Assembly: GCF_031884435.1 (NCBI RefSeq)
Contig: NZ_CP134779.1
Coordinates: 6,202,501-6,266,500 of the forward strand
Direction: 5' to 3'
DNA length: 64,000 nt
DNA from: Bosea sp. 685
GTDB taxonomy: Bacteria; Pseudomonadota; Alphaproteobacteria; Rhizobiales; Beijerinckiaceae
The position numbers and the translations under genes are program-made. Position 1 is the stretch's first letter; each line of letters starts with the position of its first letter. A model generated the notes under the pieces. The model ran no database searches. It saw nothing but the letters and a program-made list of their open reading frames with translations, and had not been told where the DNA came from. This document shows positions 46,438-55,181 of the stretch, piece after piece.

Positions 46438-47472
46438 TCACACCGGCGGCGGGTTGATCTGCCTGAATCCGCCTTCGCGCCAATAGGGATAATGCGGGTA
46501 GGCCGGTGTCACCGCGCTCGCCCCATCGAGCCGCGCGACCTGCTCGGGCGTCAGGCTCCAGCCGACAGCGCCGAGATTCTGGCGCAGTTGCTCCTCATTG
46601 CGCGCGCCGATGATGACGCTGGAGACGCTCGGGCGACGCAGCAGCCAGTTCAACGCGATCTGCGGCACGCTCTTGCCGGTCTCCTCTGCGAGCGCATCCA
46701 GCACATCGACGATGGCGTAGAGCCGCTCATCGTCGACCGGCGGGCCGAAATCGGCACTTTCATGCAGGCGGCTGCCGGCGGGAAGCGGCTGGCCACGGCG
46801 GAGCTTGCCGGTCAGGCGGCCCCAGCCGAGCGGGCTCCAGACCATCGCGCCGACCTTCTGATCGAGCCCGAGCGACATCAGCTCCCATTCATAGTCGCGC
46901 CCGACCAGCGAGTAATAGACCTGATGGGCGACATAGCGCGGCCAGCCATGGCGGTCGGCGGCGGCGAGCGACTTCATCAATTGCCAGCCGGAGAAGTTGG
47001 AGGCGCCGACATAGAGCAGCTTACCGGCCCGCATGAGCGCGTCGAGCGCGCTCAGGACCTCCTCGACCGGCGTCGCGGCGTCGAAAGCGTGGAGCTGCAG
47101 CAGGTCGATGCGGTCGGTGCGCAAGCGCTTCAGCGCCGCCTCGACGCCCGCGATCAGGCGCAGGCGCGAGGTGCCCGCCTGCAAGGGGCCGTCGCCCAGT
47201 GGCAGACCGAGCTTGGTCGAGATCAGCGCCTGATTGCGCCGGCCCTCCAGCGCCTCGCCCAGGATCGCCTCCGACGCGCCGCTGGAATAGACATCGGCCG
47301 TGTCGAACAGCGTGACGCCCGCCTCCAGGCAAATGTCGACGAGGCGCTTGGCCTGCGCGACATCGGTGTCGCCCCAGGCGCTGAAGAGCGGGCCCTCGCC
47401 GCCGAAGGTGCCGCAGCCGAAGCTGAGGGCGGGGACTTTCAGGCCGGATGCGCCGAGCTGTCGATAATCCAT
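46438..47472 (-). CDS. Aldo/keto reductase
   Basis: A 344-aa NADPH-dependent AKR (YajO/PdxI or Gsp69-like group). It has LSFGCGTFGG at the start, the active-site Asp-Tyr in FDTADVYSSGASE, the His in LQLHAFD and the cofactor segment near VIIGARNEEQLRQNL. It reduces aldehydes or ketones of unknown identity. It is 35 bp behind an MFS transporter on the same strand, so the two probably form an operon. Confidence 0.92.
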   Translation of the reverse strand: MDYRQLGASGLKVPALSFGCGTFGGEGPLFSAWGDTDVAQAKRLVDICLEAGVTLFDTADVYSSGASEAILGEALEGRRNQALISTKLGLPLGDGPLQAGTSRLRLIAGVEAALKRLRTDRIDLLQLHAFDAATPVEEVLSALDALMRAGKLLYVGASNFSGWQLMKSLAAADRHGWPRYVAHQVYYSLVGRDYEWELMSLGLDQKVGAMVWSPLGWGRLTGKLRRGQPLPAGSRLHESADFGPPVDDERLYAIVDVLDALAEETGKSVPQIALNWLLRRPSVSSVIIGARNEEQLRQNLGAVGWSLTPEQVARLDGASAVTPAYPHYPYWREGGFRQINPPPV

Positions 47473-47507
47473 GAGGTTTCTCCTGTCAGGCGACGTGATT
47501 GAGCTGT

Positions 47508-48677
47508 TCAGATGGTGGCGATGCGGGCGCTGCGCCGCTCGATCGCGAGGCTCCAGGCGGCGAGGCCAAGCGCCGCCAGCGGCACCAGGGCGGCGATCGG
47601 AGCGATGCCGGCAAGGCCCGGACCATGGCTGATGACGAAGCCGCCGAGCCAGGCGCCGAAGGCATTGCCGAGGTTGAAGGCGGCGATATTGAGGCTCGAC
47701 GCCAGCCCCTGGCCCGCACCGCCGGCCTGCTGCAGCACCCGCATCTGCAGCGGCGCGACCGTGGCGAAGGCGGCAGCTCCCAGCGCAAAGGCCGCGACGA
47801 CAGCGCCGACCTTGCTTTGGAAGGCGAAGCCGGCTGCGACCATCACCAGCGTCAGCAACAGCAGCGTGCCGATCAGGGCCGGCTGGAGGCTGCGATCGGC
47901 CCAGCGGCCACCGAGCAGATTGCCGACGACGAGACCGGCGCCGAAGACCAGCAGGATCGGCGAGACCGCCTCCTGGCTGTAGCCGGAGAGTTCGACCAGC
48001 AGCGGCTGGATATAGGTGAAGACCGCGAAGACCCCGCCGAAGCCGAGCACGGTGATCAGCAGGCCGAGCTGGACCTGCGGCCGGGCCAGCACCGCAAACT
48101 CTTCCGAGAGCGGTGCCAGCGACGCGGTCTCGCGCGCCTTGGGCACGAATAGCGCCAGGATGACGAAAGCCAGGATGCCGATCGCGGTCACCGCCCAGAA
48201 GGTCGCGCGCCAGCCATAGGCCAGGCCGAGCCAGGAGCCGAAGGGCACGCCGAGCAAGGTCGCCAGCGTCAACCCCGTGAACATCACGGCGATGGCCGAG
48301 GCCTTGCGCTCCGGCGCGACAAGCCCGGTCGCGACGACCGAGCCGACGCCGAAGAAGGTACCATGCGCCAACGCCGTGACGATGCGCGCGGCCATCAGCC
48401 AGCCGAAGCTGGGGCTGAGCGCGCAGGCGAGATTGCCGAGGGTGAAGATCGCCATCAGGACGAGCAGGGTCGTCTTGCGCGGCAGCCCGCGGGTCGCGAT
48501 CGTCAGGATCGGCGCGCCGACGAAGACACCGAGCGCATAGCCGGTCATCAGCAGACCGGCGGTCGGGATCGAAATGGCGAGATCACCCGAGACCTGCAGC
48601 AGCAGACCCATGATGACGAATTCGGTGACGCCGATACCGAAGGCGCCGACGGTGAGGGCATAGAGTGCGACGGGCAT
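47508..48677 (-). CDS. MFS transporter, AraJ/YdhP-like
   Basis: A 389-aa, 12-helix major-facilitator protein. GVTEFVIMGLLLQVSGDLAIS in helix 1 and TRGLPRKTTLLVLMAIF in the helix 2-3 loop match the DHA1 family of arabinose-polymer or drug exporters. Substrate unknown. It faces a LysR-type gene 99 bp away, so that regulator may control it and the downstream aldo/keto reductase. Confidence 0.9.
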   Translation of the reverse strand: MPVALYALTVGAFGIGVTEFVIMGLLLQVSGDLAISIPTAGLLMTGYALGVFVGAPILTIATRGLPRKTTLLVLMAIFTLGNLACALSPSFGWLMAARIVTALAHGTFFGVGSVVATGLVAPERKASAIAVMFTGLTLATLLGVPFGSWLGLAYGWRATFWAVTAIGILAFVILALFVPKARETASLAPLSEEFAVLARPQVQLGLLITVLGFGGVFAVFTYIQPLLVELSGYSQEAVSPILLVFGAGLVVGNLLGGRWADRSLQPALIGTLLLLTLVMVAAGFAFQSKVGAVVAAFALGAAAFATVAPLQMRVLQQAGGAGQGLASSLNIAAFNLGNAFGAWLGGFVISHGPGLAGIAPIAALVPLAALGLAAWSLAIERRSARIATI

Positions 48678-48776
48678 GACGGCTTTCCCAGGAATGGTGA
48701 CGAGGCGGGATATGGCCGTTCGCGCGCCTATGAATTAGATTGCCGTCAGGACATTGATTTGTGAGGTGAAGTCATC

Positions 48777-49715
48777 ATGCCGCGGCCGGACATCAACCGC
48801 TCCGGCGAGATGGAGGTGTTCGCGCGGGTCGTCGAGCTCGGCGGCTTCTCGCCGGCGGCGCGCTCCCTGCGGATGACGCCCTCGGCGGTGAGCAAGCTGA
48901 TGGCGCGGCTCGAGGCGCGGCTCGGCGTGCGCCTGATCATCCGCTCGACCCGCAAGCTCCAGCTCACCGAGGAGGGCGCGACGTTTCACGCCGGCGCGTT
49001 GCGCGTACTGGCCGATCTCGACGAGGCCGAACGCTCGGTCGCCGCCTGCCAGATTCCGCGCGGACGGTTGCGGGTGAATTCGAACGTGCCCTTCGGCCGG
49101 CTTTATCTGCTGCCGCTCGCACCGCGCTTCATGGCCGCCCATCCCGGCGTGCAGCTCGACATCACCATCACCGACCAGGTCATCGACCTGATGGACGAGC
49201 GCGCCGATGTCGCGATCCGGGTCGGGCCGATGCGCCCCTCGCAGCTCGTGGCGCGCAAGCTCGGCGCAGCCGCGATGGCGATCGTCGCCTCGCCCGATTA
49301 TCTCACCCGCCGTCCGGTGCCCCGAAGCATCGCCGACCTCGCGCAGCACGACCTGATCACCTTCAATTTCGCCCGCCATTGCGACGAATGGCCGTTCTGT
49401 CTCGACGGCAAACGCCTCTTCGTCCCGGCCCATGGCCGCGTCACGGTCGGCGACGGCGAAAGCGCGCGGCAGCTCGCTTTGAACGGGCAGGGGCTGGCGC
49501 GGCTCTCGCTCTTCCATATCGGCCACGACATCGTGGCCGGCCGCCTTGTGCCGGTGCTGGAGGATTTCAATCCCGGCGATGCCGAGGAGATCAACGCGGT
49601 CTATGTCGGCCATGGCGGCCGCTTGCCGGCCCGCGTGCGCGCCTTCATCGACTTCCTGGTCGAAACGGTAGACCTGACGGCACCGCCGGTGACGGCCGAA
49701 CCGAGCCCTGCCTAA
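48777..49715 (+). CDS. LysR family transcriptional regulator
   Basis: A 312-aa LTTR. The helix-turn-helix is VFARVVELGGFSPAARSLRMTPSAVSKLMARLEARLGVRL, as in the DsdC/CrgA-like group, followed by a two-lobed effector domain (RGRLRVNSNVPFG, VAIRVGPM). It is divergent from the MFS-aldo/keto reductase pair, the usual target layout. Effector unknown. Its stop overlaps that of mmcB. Confidence 0.93.
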   Translation: MPRPDINRSGEMEVFARVVELGGFSPAARSLRMTPSAVSKLMARLEARLGVRLIIRSTRKLQLTEEGATFHAGALRVLADLDEAERSVAACQIPRGRLRVNSNVPFGRLYLLPLAPRFMAAHPGVQLDITITDQVIDLMDERADVAIRVGPMRPSQLVARKLGAAAMAIVASPDYLTRRPVPRSIADLAQHDLITFNFARHCDEWPFCLDGKRLFVPAHGRVTVGDGESARQLALNGQGLARLSLFHIGHDIVAGRLVPVLEDFNPGDAEEINAVYVGHGGRLPARVRAFIDFLVETVDLTAPPVTAEPSPA

Positions 49716-50173
49716 AGCCCCGGATCCTCCAGCAGCGCCAATCGCCCGGCCGCGAGCTTGGCGAAGGCGATGGTCAGCGCCTTGCGCCTGGAGCCGCTGA
49801 GCGGGTGGCGGGGCGCGTCGCGCAGCATCTCGCCGCCATAGGCGTCGGCGACGATCAGCCCGACATCCTCAGGCAGGATCTCGCGCGGGAATTCCGGCGC
49901 GACCGCGAAGAGGAAGCCGTCGCAATAGTCGCGATAATCCGGCCATTTGCCGTCGACGCGGTAATCCTCGATCCCGGATTTAACCTCGACCACGAGCAAT
50001 TCACCGGCAGGCGAGAGCGCGACGATATCGCCGCGCCGGCCATTGGCGAAGGTCATCTCCTTGACGATGGCGTAGCCGCGCTCGCGCAGATGCCGGCCCG
50101 CGCCACGGCAGACGGCGCGGGTGATGTCGGGCCGCGTCGGTGGCGGGTTCAGGCGGGTGTCGGTGAGGGACAT
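49712..50173 (-). CDS. mmcB: MmcB family DNA repair protein
   Basis: A 153-aa protein of the MmcB family, linked in Caulobacter to mitomycin C damage tolerance. GDIVALSPAGELLVVEVKSG shows the D...ExK pattern of a PD-(D/E)xK nuclease-like fold, and DYRVDGKWPDYRDYCDGFLFAV is typical of the family. Its stop codon overlaps the LysR stop on the other strand by 4 bp (convergent). Confidence 0.88.
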   Translation of the reverse strand: MSLTDTRLNPPPTRPDITRAVCRGAGRHLRERGYAIVKEMTFANGRRGDIVALSPAGELLVVEVKSGIEDYRVDGKWPDYRDYCDGFLFAVAPEFPREILPEDVGLIVADAYGGEMLRDAPRHPLSGSRRKALTIAFAKLAAGRLALLEDPGL

Positions 50174-50291
50174 GACCGCATGTTCCCTGTTTGTGCCAGG
50201 TACGGCAAGTCGAATTTTCTTTCAGCCGGCGTGTTGGGGCCGCCCTGCCACGCCGCCATCCGCGCTAAAGCGAAGCGCCGGGATCCCAAGC

Positions 50292-50427
50292 GCGTCATGG
50301 TCGGGCTTGACCCGACCATCTCGTAAACCAGAGCGCTCTGGTCATGAGATTCTCGGGGCAAGCCCGAGAATGACGCTCTACGATGGATTCCGGGTCAGCG
50401 CCGCTGACGCGGCTTGTCCGGAATGAC
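50292..50427. repeat. Dispersed palindromic repeat, family A (copy 8, double)
   Basis: GCGTCAT (50292-50298) and ATGACGC (50370-50376) bound a first element with hairpins GGTCGGG/CCCGACC and TTCTCGGG/CCCGAGAA. A second piece, ATTCCGG...CCGGAAT (50388-50424), follows. It fills the mmcB to glycosyltransferase gap. Confidence 0.75.
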
Positions 50428-50466
50428 TGGTGATGGTTCTAAGCGAGATCATCGCCCTCTAGGCAT

Positions 50467-51540
50467 TTGCCTCGACTTGCTTATGGTGCCGCCGCCTTGG
50501 ACAGCTTTCTCGCCCCCCTCCTGATCCTGATCGCCGCGGCCGCCATCTCGGCCGTGCTTTGTATCGCCTTGCGGCCGCTGCTCACGCGCTATGCGCTTGC
50601 GCGCCCCAATGCACGCTCCAGCCACAGCATCCCGACGCCGCAGGGCGGCGGGATCGCGGTCCTGGCCGGGGCTTTCCTGGCGCTCGGGTTCAGCCTGCTG
50701 TTCGGTCCCGGCCTTCTGCTCAGCTCACTCCCAGCCGGGGCGCAAAACGATCTCCTGCTGGTCGGCGCTGCTGCGATCCTGCTCGCCATCGTCGGCGCCT
50801 GGGACGACATCCGGCCGTTGCCGGCGAGCCTGCGGCTGGTGCTGCAAGCAGCCTGCGTCGGGCTTGTCATCGTCTATGCCGCGCCCGGCTTGCGGCTGTT
50901 TCCCGATCTCATGCCGCTCGCGCTGGAGCGAGCCGTGGCACTGTTGGCCGGTGTCTGGTTCGTCAATCTCGTCAACTTCATGGACGGGATCGACTGGATC
51001 ACCATTGCCGGCATCGTGCCCCTGACCGGCGCCTTGGCGCTGGCTGGACAGGCGGGCGCGCTCGATCTGGGCAGTGGCTGGCTGGCGGCGGCGCTCTGCG
51101 GCGGGCTGATCGGCTTCGCGCCCTTCAACAAGCCCCGCGCCCGGCTCTTCCTCGGCGATGTCGGCTCGCTGCCGATCGGCCTGCTCACCGCCTATCTGCT
51201 CTACAGGCTTGCCGGAACCGGCGCCTTCGCGGCGGCGCTGATCCTGCCGCTCTACCATCTCTGCGACGCCACCCTGACGCTGCTGCGCCGATTGGCGCGT
51301 GGCGAAAAAATCTGGGAGGCGCATCGCTCGCATCTCTATCAGCAGGCGACCACGAACGGCTTCAGCGTGCTCGGCGTCGTCACGCGCATCGCCATGCTGA
51401 ACCTGATCCTGATCGCGCTGGCTGCGCTCAGCCTGCGTATCCCCGGCCTCTGGGGGCAGCTCGCCTGCCTTGCGGTGGCGCTGCTGCTGACCGCGGCTCT
51501 GCTGCGCAGCTTTGCGCGCCCGAAGGCCGTCCATGGCTGA
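50467..51540 (+). CDS. Undecaprenyl-phosphate sugar-1-phosphate transferase (WecA/WbpL/WreU-like)
   Basis: A 357-aa polytopic enzyme of the MraY/WecA superfamily. It has SSHSIPTPQGGGIAV, AWDDIRPLP (the DD motif), NLVNFMDGIDWI and LGDVGSLPIG, the metal and nucleotide loops. It loads a sugar phosphate from a UDP-sugar onto undecaprenyl phosphate, starting O-antigen or polysaccharide. With the next two genes it matches WreU/WbpL, which transfer QuiNAc-1-P or similar. The start is uncertain (TTG 50467 or TTG 50497). Its stop overlaps the next start. Confidence 0.88.
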   Translation: MPRLAYGAAALDSFLAPLLILIAAAAISAVLCIALRPLLTRYALARPNARSSHSIPTPQGGGIAVLAGAFLALGFSLLFGPGLLLSSLPAGAQNDLLLVGAAAILLAIVGAWDDIRPLPASLRLVLQAACVGLVIVYAAPGLRLFPDLMPLALERAVALLAGVWFVNLVNFMDGIDWITIAGIVPLTGALALAGQAGALDLGSGWLAAALCGGLIGFAPFNKPRARLFLGDVGSLPIGLLTAYLLYRLAGTGAFAAALILPLYHLCDATLTLLRRLARGEKIWEAHRSHLYQQATTNGFSVLGVVTRIAMLNLILIALAALSLRIPGLWGQLACLAVALLLTAALLRSFARPKAVHG

Positions 51541-52459
51541 GCCGCGCATCCTCGTGACCGGCGCGAGCGGCTTCGTCGGCCCCCATGTCGTCGCGGCGCT
51601 GCGCGATGCGGGCTATCGCCTGCGGCTGACGCAGCGCCGAGCCGCCACCGCCCCGCCCGGTATCGAGACCGTCGTAACCGGAGACATGAGCGCGCCCATC
51701 GACTGGCGCGCCGCGCTGGAAGGCGTCGACCATGTCGTGCACATGGCCGGGCTCGCCCATGCCGGCCCCGGCCTCAATAAGGCGCTCTACCAACAGATCA
51801 ACACGCAGGCGACGCTGGATCTCGCTGAAGCCGCCCGCCAAGCAGGCATCGTGCGCTTCATCTATCTCTCCTCGATCAAGGCACTGACGGGGGCTTTCGA
51901 CGGCCCGCCCTTGCGCGACGACGACAGCCCTGCGCCCGATGACGCCTATGGCCGCTCCAAGCTCGCCGCCGAGCAGGGGCTCGCCGCACTCGATCTCGAC
52001 TGGGTCAGCCTGCGCCCGGTCTTGATCTACGGGCCGGGCGTGAAGGCCAATATGGCGGCGCTGCTCAGGCTCGCACGCCTGCCGTTGCCGCTACCGCTCG
52101 GCGGCCTGACCGCGCCGCGCTCGCTGCTGGCGGTGGGGAACCTGGCTGACGCGATCCTGTTCGCACTGACGCCGGCCTGCCCGTCCCGCAGGAGCTATAT
52201 CGTCTCGGATCCCGAGCCGATCAGCGTCGCGGAGATCATCACGGCGATGCGGGCGGGGCTGGAGCGCAAGCCCGGGCTGATTCCCCTGCCCGCACGATGG
52301 CTCGGCCTTGCCGCCCGGCTTGCCGGCAAGCAGGACGCCTTCGCCAAGCTGAGCGGCGGGCTCGTTGCCGCGCCGGACGGTCTGCTCAGGGCCGGTTGGC
52401 GGCCACGGGTCGCGACTGCGGCAGCTCTGGCGCAGCTTGCGGCTTCGCCCGCAAGCTGA
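51533..52459 (+). CDS. NAD-dependent epimerase/reductase (WbpV/WreQ-like)
   Basis: A 308-aa extended SDR. The NAD loop is TGASGFVGPHV, the catalytic serine is in YLSSIKALTG and the Tyr-Lys pair is in YGRSKLAAE. In WbpV/WreQ enzymes this fold reduces the UDP-4-keto-6-deoxy sugar to UDP-QuiNAc. ATG 51533 overlaps the upstream glycosyltransferase stop. Its last 74 bp overlap the end of the convergent dehydratase gene. Confidence 0.87.
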   Translation: MAEPRILVTGASGFVGPHVVAALRDAGYRLRLTQRRAATAPPGIETVVTGDMSAPIDWRAALEGVDHVVHMAGLAHAGPGLNKALYQQINTQATLDLAEAARQAGIVRFIYLSSIKALTGAFDGPPLRDDDSPAPDDAYGRSKLAAEQGLAALDLDWVSLRPVLIYGPGVKANMAALLRLARLPLPLPLGGLTAPRSLLAVGNLADAILFALTPACPSRRSYIVSDPEPISVAEIITAMRAGLERKPGLIPLPARWLGLAARLAGKQDAFAKLSGGLVAAPDGLLRAGWRPRVATAAALAQLAASPAS

Positions 52460-54347
52460 AATCGGGGATGGCCTCGTCGAGGATGGCCTCGGCAGCGGCA
52501 CGCTCGTCGTTCTTGATGCCGGCTTCGAGCCGCGCCAGCCAGCCCTGCATGCGCGAACGCCCGGCGAAGATCGGCTTGGCCGCCATGACGCCGTCGAGCC
52601 CGGTCTCGGCCTTGGGCTCGTCGCGTGCGAACAGGATCTCGTTGAGGCGCTCGCCTGGCCTGACGCCGGTGACCGCGATCTCGATATCGATACCGGGCTC
52701 ATAGCCGGCCAGCCGGATCATGCGCTCGGCAAGGTCCATGATTTTGACGGGCTGGCCCATCTTGAGGATGTAGACAGCGGCGCGCTCGGCCTCCGGTTCA
52801 TCGCCGCGCGCATGCGAGGCGGCGGTCAGGACGAGATCGCAGGCCTCGCGGATCGTCATGAAATAGCGGATCATCTCCGGATCGGTCACCGTCACCGGCC
52901 CGCCGCGCTCGATCTGCGCCTTGAATTTCGGCACGACCGAACCGACCGAGCCCAGCACATTGCCGAAGCGCACGGCGACCAGCCGCATGCCGGCCGCGGC
53001 CGCGACGAACTCGGCATCGCGCGACTGGACATACATCTCGGCGAAACGCTTGGTCGCGCCCAGCATCGAGACGGGCTCGATCGCCTTGTCGGTCGAGATG
53101 AGCACGAAGATCTTGGCGCCGGCCGCGATGGCGGCGTCCGTCACATTCACCGAGCCGAAGATGTTGGTCTTGATGCCTTCCGTCCAGTCGGCTTCCAGAT
53201 AGGGCACATGCTTCAGCGCCGCCGCATGGATGACGATATCGGGCGCGAAGGCGGTGAAGAGCGGCGTGATGCGGGCGCGGTCGCGTACATCGGCCAGCGC
53301 GCCATTGACCACGGTCTGGTGGCCCTGGGCGATGAGCTCCTCGGTGATCTGGAAGAGCGCCGGCTCCGAGCTCTCGACGATCAGCAGTTCGGCGGCCCCG
53401 AAGGCGGCGCAGCGCAGGCAAATCTCGGACCCGATCGAGCCACCGCCGCCGGTGACCAGCACGCGCTTACCCTTCAGGAAGGAGCCCAGCCGCTCGCGAT
53501 CGATCGTGACCGTGGGGCGAACCAGCAGATCCTCGATCTCGAGCGGTGCGAGCTCGGTGTCGCGCATACCCTCGCCCAGGCTGTCGACGCGCGAAATCGG
53601 CAAGGCGAGCTTGCGCGTGCGCGCCAGCCATTTGTCGGGCTCGGCCTCGGGAACCAGCGCGCTCGCGGTTGCGACGATGCGGCGGAAGGGCTCGCCGCGC
53701 TCGGCGGCGTCCAGCGCCACCGTCTCGATCTCCGCCAGGAGGCCCAGCACCGGAACGCCGCGGATCGACTGGCCGAGATCATCCGCGCGCGGCGACAGGA
53801 TGCCGGCCGGCCGCAGATTGCGCATGGTGCCGGCCTCCATGGCACGGATCACCATCTCGACATCGACGCCGCGCCCGAGCAGCAGCGCCGGCAGGCTCTG
53901 GCCGCGCTGCGCCAGATGCTTGGAGCGGGAGTATTTGAAATAGCGATAGGCCAGCCGCGGGCCGCCGAGCAGCGCGTTCTGCACCAGCCAGTAGAGCGCG
54001 ATCGTGATCTTGCCGAAGAAGAACGTGCCATAGAGGTTCGGCGCGACCAGGACATAGTCGACCACGAGCAGGGTCAGGCTCAGGATCGTGACCGCCTTGA
54101 CGATGTTCGACAGGTCCGGCAGCGAGGCGAAGCGCCATTTCGAGCGGTAGAGCGAGAAGAACCAGTAGACCAGCCCGGCATAGGCGACGAAGAACGGCAG
54201 GCCGCGCGGCAGGTGCCTGAGATGCTCGGCAAGCTGCCAGTTCTCGAAACGGATGACGAAGACGAGCCAGATCGCCAGCGCCGTGACCACGAGATCATGG
54301 GCGATGACGGCGAGCTTCTTGAGATTCTGTTTGGAGAAAGAGGCCAT
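52386..54347 (-). CDS. Membrane-bound UDP-GlcNAc 4,6-dehydratase (WbpM/WreV family)
   Basis: A 653-aa protein. Four N-terminal helices within residues ~10-130 are followed by a CoA-binding-like domain and an SDR domain from ~290: VTGGGGSIGSEICLR (NAD loop). The catalytic region KAIEPVSMLGATKRFAE has Met where most SDRs have Tyr, as in WbpM and other large 4,6-dehydratases. It makes UDP-4-keto-6-deoxy-GlcNAc for O-antigen or capsule. It converges on and overlaps the epimerase gene by 74 bp. Confidence 0.92.
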   Translation of the reverse strand: MASFSKQNLKKLAVIAHDLVVTALAIWLVFVIRFENWQLAEHLRHLPRGLPFFVAYAGLVYWFFSLYRSKWRFASLPDLSNIVKAVTILSLTLLVVDYVLVAPNLYGTFFFGKITIALYWLVQNALLGGPRLAYRYFKYSRSKHLAQRGQSLPALLLGRGVDVEMVIRAMEAGTMRNLRPAGILSPRADDLGQSIRGVPVLGLLAEIETVALDAAERGEPFRRIVATASALVPEAEPDKWLARTRKLALPISRVDSLGEGMRDTELAPLEIEDLLVRPTVTIDRERLGSFLKGKRVLVTGGGGSIGSEICLRCAAFGAAELLIVESSEPALFQITEELIAQGHQTVVNGALADVRDRARITPLFTAFAPDIVIHAAALKHVPYLEADWTEGIKTNIFGSVNVTDAAIAAGAKIFVLISTDKAIEPVSMLGATKRFAEMYVQSRDAEFVAAAAGMRLVAVRFGNVLGSVGSVVPKFKAQIERGGPVTVTDPEMIRYFMTIREACDLVLTAASHARGDEPEAERAAVYILKMGQPVKIMDLAERMIRLAGYEPGIDIEIAVTGVRPGERLNEILFARDEPKAETGLDGVMAAKPIFAGRSRMQGWLARLEAGIKNDERAAAEAILDEAIPDFSLRAKPQAAPELPQSRPVAANRP

Positions 54348-54407
54348 GGCAGGCGGGGTATCCCGCTCCCCGGAGGGCTTGTCAACGCAAGCGAGGGCCG
54401 GAGCAGC

Positions 54408-55004
54408 TCAAGCGGCGCCGACCGGCGGCTCCAGCGCGGCCATGATGAAGTCGATCATCTCGTCGATGCTGGGCCCCGGCATGCGCGAGCATTGCGACAT
54501 CAGCAGCGGGTGATGAAAGCGGATCATCGCCGTGCGGATGCAGCGGGTGGCCTCACCGGGATCGACCTTCCGGAACGCTCCGCTTGCGACGCCCTCCGTG
54601 ACGACTTTGCACATCAAGGCGTCGAACCGGGCGATATGGCCCAGGATCGCGTCCCAACTCTCCTCCATCGCCGCGCAGACCATCTCATGCATGCGCTGCT
54701 GGTCGGCATAGCGGGCCTGGTTGATGCGGTAGGAGGTCTGCAGCATGTCGCGCAAGCGATCGGCCACGGGCCGGTCCTCGGCCGCGATCTCAGCCAGCGC
54801 CGCCTCGTGCTCGCCCTTGTAGCGAGCCAGAACCGCCTCGTTGATCGACTTCTTCGAGTCGAAAAAGCGATAGACGTTGGCCGGGCTCATGCGCAGCGAT
54901 TTGGCGATGTCGGCGACCGTCGTCTTCTGGTAGCCGATGTCGCGAAAGAAACGCTCGGCCGTGTCGACGATGGTTTGCCTCGTATCGCGTTCAGGATGGC
55001 TCAA
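54408..55004 (-). CDS. TetR family transcriptional regulator
   Basis: A 198-aa repressor. The helix-turn-helix is ADIAKSLRMSPANVYRFFDSKKSI, after IVDTAERFFRDIGYQKTTV. The C-terminal ligand domain resembles those of rhizobial efflux-type TetR proteins. TTG 55004 is the only start that keeps the DNA-binding helix; no ATG fits. A perfect 22-bp palindrome lies 52 bp upstream, pointing to autoregulation. No efflux genes are adjacent. Confidence 0.9.
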   Translation of the reverse strand: MSHPERDTRQTIVDTAERFFRDIGYQKTTVADIAKSLRMSPANVYRFFDSKKSINEAVLARYKGEHEAALAEIAAEDRPVADRLRDMLQTSYRINQARYADQQRMHEMVCAAMEESWDAILGHIARFDALMCKVVTEGVASGAFRKVDPGEATRCIRTAMIRFHHPLLMSQCSRMPGPSIDEMIDFIMAALEPPVGAA

Positions 55005-55055
55005 CGCGGTTGTCCGATGTGCTGATTGGCAGGCAGTCTTCGGAATTTATTGGTA

Positions 55056-55077
55056 TGACGAATTTCATCATTCGTCA
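55056..55077. promoter_or_regulatory. TetR operator, autoregulatory copy
   Basis: TGACGAAT and ATTCGTCA, exact 8-bp inverted arms with a 6-bp spacer. It is centred about 62 bp upstream of the tetR-type start. A matching copy occurs at 56879-56900. Confidence 0.75.
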
Positions 55078-55181
55078 ACCTCATGACAGACAAAGACTTT
55101 AGCCGATTTTGGCATGACGGCGATTGCACATTCTTGCTGCCGATCGCGCCCAAGCCGGACAGCGGGCGATCGCAACCGGTT

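Noticed and set aside
48600..48630. TGACGAATTC near 48616 as another TetR site
   Set aside because: Only one arm matches, and it is inside the MFS coding region.
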